Below are positions 62,468 to 64,000 of a stretch of 64,000 bases of DNA, one piece after another (position 1 is the first letter of the stretch; every line of letters starts with the position of its first letter). This stretch comes from Thalassobacillus devorans (lineage in GTDB: Bacteria; Bacillota; Bacilli; Bacillales; Halobacillaceae): positions 310,001 through 374,000 of the forward strand of contig NZ_JAASRY010000001.1 in assembly GCF_011761345.1 (NCBI RefSeq), read 5' to 3'. The translations under genes and the position numbers were made by a program. The notes beneath the pieces are model-generated. The model was not told where the DNA came from. It made no database searches and saw only the letters and a program-made list of their open reading frames with translations.

Positions 62468-63210
62468 ATCTAGAAAACCACGCCATCGTCGTCACCGGTG
62501 CCAATGGCGGCATGGGGCTGTCCATTGTCGAAAGGTTGCTGGAAAAGGGAGCAAGGGTAACGGCGTGTGATATACAGACAGACAAACTCGAGGAACTTGA
62601 CCATGACAGACTACTTGTCAAAGGTGGGAATATGCTCGAGGAAGAACAAGTAGAAGCTATTTTCCGGGAAGCAAATGACCAGTTCGGGAAAGTGGATGGA
62701 CTAGTTAATGCGGCAGGGATTGCACAAAAGGCTACGCCGATCGAATCCGTCAGTCTGGATGAATGGCGGAAGCTGATGGACATTAATACCACGATGTTGT
62801 TTTTGACCTGTCGGGAAGCAGCTAAATATATGAAACAGAACAAACACGGTTCGATTGTGAATATCGCTTCCATATCAGTGGTTAGACCACGCCCAGGGTT
62901 GCAATCGTATATTGCCTCTAAAGGAGCGGCGGAAAGTTTTTCAAAAGCTTTGGCAATTGAACTTGCAGAGCATCAAGTCCGTGTCAATACCATCCATCCC
63001 GGACCTTGTGATACCAACATGCTGGGACAATTCGCAGCAGACGGTACAGATGTGGAGCAGGCAAAAGAGACCGTGTTCAAGCAAAGCGTTCCCATGGGCG
63101 AACTGTTGACACCGACTGATATCGCCGCATCGGTTGCCTTCCTTTTGACTGATGAAGCGAAAATGGTAACAGGAGCCGTTCTGAATGTCGATGGCGGAAG
63201 GGGGCTGTAA
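62464..63210 (+). CDS. SDR family oxidoreductase, candidate pantoate 4-dehydrogenase
   Basis: The 248-residue classical SDR has TGANGGMGLSIV, an Asp at the end of the second strand (VTACDIQ) favouring NAD, NAAG, SIS...YIASKGA as catalytic Ser-Tyr-Lys, and VTGAVLNVDGG. In the model it oxidises the primary alcohol of pantoate to the aldehyde. It overlaps the dehydrogenase gene by four bases, so all genes from 58411 on form one tightly coupled unit. Confidence 0.88.
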   Translation: MNLENHAIVVTGANGGMGLSIVERLLEKGARVTACDIQTDKLEELDHDRLLVKGGNMLEEEQVEAIFREANDQFGKVDGLVNAAGIAQKATPIESVSLDEWRKLMDINTTMLFLTCREAAKYMKQNKHGSIVNIASISVVRPRPGLQSYIASKGAAESFSKALAIELAEHQVRVNTIHPGPCDTNMLGQFAADGTDVEQAKETVFKQSVPMGELLTPTDIAASVAFLLTDEAKMVTGAVLNVDGGRGL

Positions 63211-63213
63211 GTG

Positions 63214-64000
63214 ATGAAAGAAATGCTCATGTACATCAACAACGAGTGGAAAGGATCGGCCAATGGAGCGTTCATCGATGTCGTTGATCCCGCTGACCAG
63301 AGCGTCTATGGGAAGATACCGAGAGGAAGTAAAGAAGATGTCGATCAGGCGGTCGAAGCAGCAAGGACAGCATTCGAAAGTGAAGCGTGGAAACAAGTTA
63401 AACCGCATGAGAGAGGCTATTTATTAAATGAAATCGCACGCAGGATCCGGGAGGAAAAAGAGACCCTCGCCCTTATGGAAACGCAGGACGTTGGTAAGCC
63501 GCTAAGCCAGGGGATGGCGGATGTAGAAGCGGCAGCCCGCTATTTTGAATATTACGGAGGAGTAGCGGACAAAATTCTCGGAGAAACCATTCCGATTGAA
63601 GACGGCATTCTTGATTTCACCGTCAGGGAGCCTGTCGGCGTGACGGCACATATCGTTCCCTGGAATTACCCGATCCAGATCATTTCCCGCAGTGTCGCTG
63701 CAGCGATAGCGACAGGGAATACGGTAGTTGTCAAAAGCGCTGAAGACACCCCCGCAACTGCACACAGGCTGGCGCAGTTTTTCGATGAAGCGGATCTCCT
63801 GCCTGGGGTGTTCAATTTGGTGACCGGATACGGAAAAGAAGCAGGAGCGAGCCTGTCTGGGCATCCGGATATCAATCATCTCACTTTCACCGGTTCTGTC
63901 CCTACAGGGATTGCCGTAATGAAATCCGCCGCAGAAAATGTGGTGCCGGTTACACTGGAACTTGGCGGAAAGTCGCCAAACATCGTTTTTGAAGACTGCG
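63214..64000 (+). CDS. Aldehyde dehydrogenase (3' end outside window)
   Basis: At least 262 residues are present, from MKEMLMYINNEWKGSANGAF to LELGGKSPNIVFEDC, where the window ends. Visible ALDH motifs are HIVPWNYPIQI, NTVVVKSAEDTPATA, LTFTGSVPTG and the LELGGKSP stretch with the catalytic Glu; the Cys lies beyond the edge. It starts three bases after the SDR stop, with GGAAGGGGG upstream; an in-frame GTG at 63211 is possible. In the model it oxidises 4-oxopantoate to 3,3-dimethylmalate. Confidence 0.9.
   Translation, partial: MKEMLMYINNEWKGSANGAFIDVVDPADQSVYGKIPRGSKEDVDQAVEAARTAFESEAWKQVKPHERGYLLNEIARRIREEKETLALMETQDVGKPLSQGMADVEAAARYFEYYGGVADKILGETIPIEDGILDFTVREPVGVTAHIVPWNYPIQIISRSVAAAIATGNTVVVKSAEDTPATAHRLAQFFDEADLLPGVFNLVTGYGKEAGASLSGHPDINHLTFTGSVPTGIAVMKSAAENVVPVTLELGGKSPNIVFEDC

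Noticed and set aside
62337-62873. Minus-strand frame of 178 codons at the dehydrogenase/SDR junction
   Set aside because: It spans two overlapping plus-strand genes with clear catalytic motifs and has no start signals.
1-64000. CRISPR arrays, tRNA or rRNA genes, complete insertion sequences
   Set aside because: No regularly spaced repeats, cloverleaf-like segments, rRNA stretches or transposase motifs were found on reading both strands.

Overview
The window looks like chromosomal DNA from a Gram-positive, low-to-mid GC, probably moderately halophilic member of the Bacillaceae (Halobacillus/Virgibacillus-like). The evidence is strong AGGAGG ribosome-binding sites, frequent TTG/GTG starts, acidic secreted proteins, lipoproteins with Firmicute lipoboxes, a SAM-I (S-box) riboswitch, a PyrR-type attenuator, CcpA cre-like sites and an IMEF-type encapsulin operon. 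The genus is inference. I see no rRNA, tRNA, CRISPR array, phage gene or transposase.

Layout. 1-5.2 kb: 3' part of a very large secreted fructan-degrading protein with two GH32 modules. 5.4-8.2 kb: SAM riboswitch and metNIQ methionine importer. 8.5-10.5 kb: SBP56/methanethiol oxidase and a NicO/UreH-like membrane protein. 10.7-11.6 kb: two small conserved proteins. 11.9-14.4 kb: iron-storage encapsulin locus (IMEF cargo, shell, an unknown gene, targeted ferredoxin, Fur box). 14.7-16.2 kb: deacetylase remnant and a GntP-type permease, flanked by direct repeats. 16.4-19.1 kb: PyrR-type attenuator and codBA. 19.3-24.7 kb: TrmB-type regulator with palindromic operators, then beta-keto-acid cleavage enzyme, ApbA/PanE-like reductase, small membrane protein, sodium symporter and SDR. 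25-29 kb: GNAT, secreted metallophosphoesterase, carbon-nitrogen hydrolase. 29.3-37 kb: GntR/LacI regulator, sugar ABC importer without an ATPase, and GH38 alpha-mannosidase. 37-39 kb: secreted M14 carboxypeptidase and a coiled-coil membrane-anchored protein. 39.2-44.8 kb: Lrp/AsnC regulator, mmsA, omega-amino-acid transaminase and a divergent PucR regulator (beta-alanine catabolism). 45.3-57.4 kb: one-directional run of tctCBA, gamma-glutamyltransferase-like enzyme, split chromate transporter, HyuC/AllC-like amidohydrolase, small protein plus symporter, amidohydrolase and C45 acyltransferase-like enzyme. 57.5-64 kb: FCD-GntR regulator divergent from YhdT, PanF-like symporter, M20 amidohydrolase, beta-decarboxylating dehydrogenase, SDR and ALDH (cut by the window end).

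The most exciting reading is the last operon. Its enzyme classes match, step for step, the biochemically known but genetically poorly assigned route that degrades pantothenate (vitamin B5): import, amide cleavage to pantoate plus beta-alanine, oxidation of pantoate C4 by an SDR and then an ALDH to 3,3-dimethylmalate, and oxidative decarboxylation to 2-oxoisovalerate. The beta-alanine released could feed the transaminase/MmsA pair at 40-43 kb. This is inference from families and gene order.

Intergenic DNA from about 5 to 37 kb carries a family of short palindromic repeats built on GTGCCTGACCC...GGGTCAGGCAC that often double as terminators. No copy was noticed beyond about 37 kb. Two gene cassettes (metNIQ and the GntP permease) sit between imperfect direct repeats, suggesting how this accessory region was assembled.
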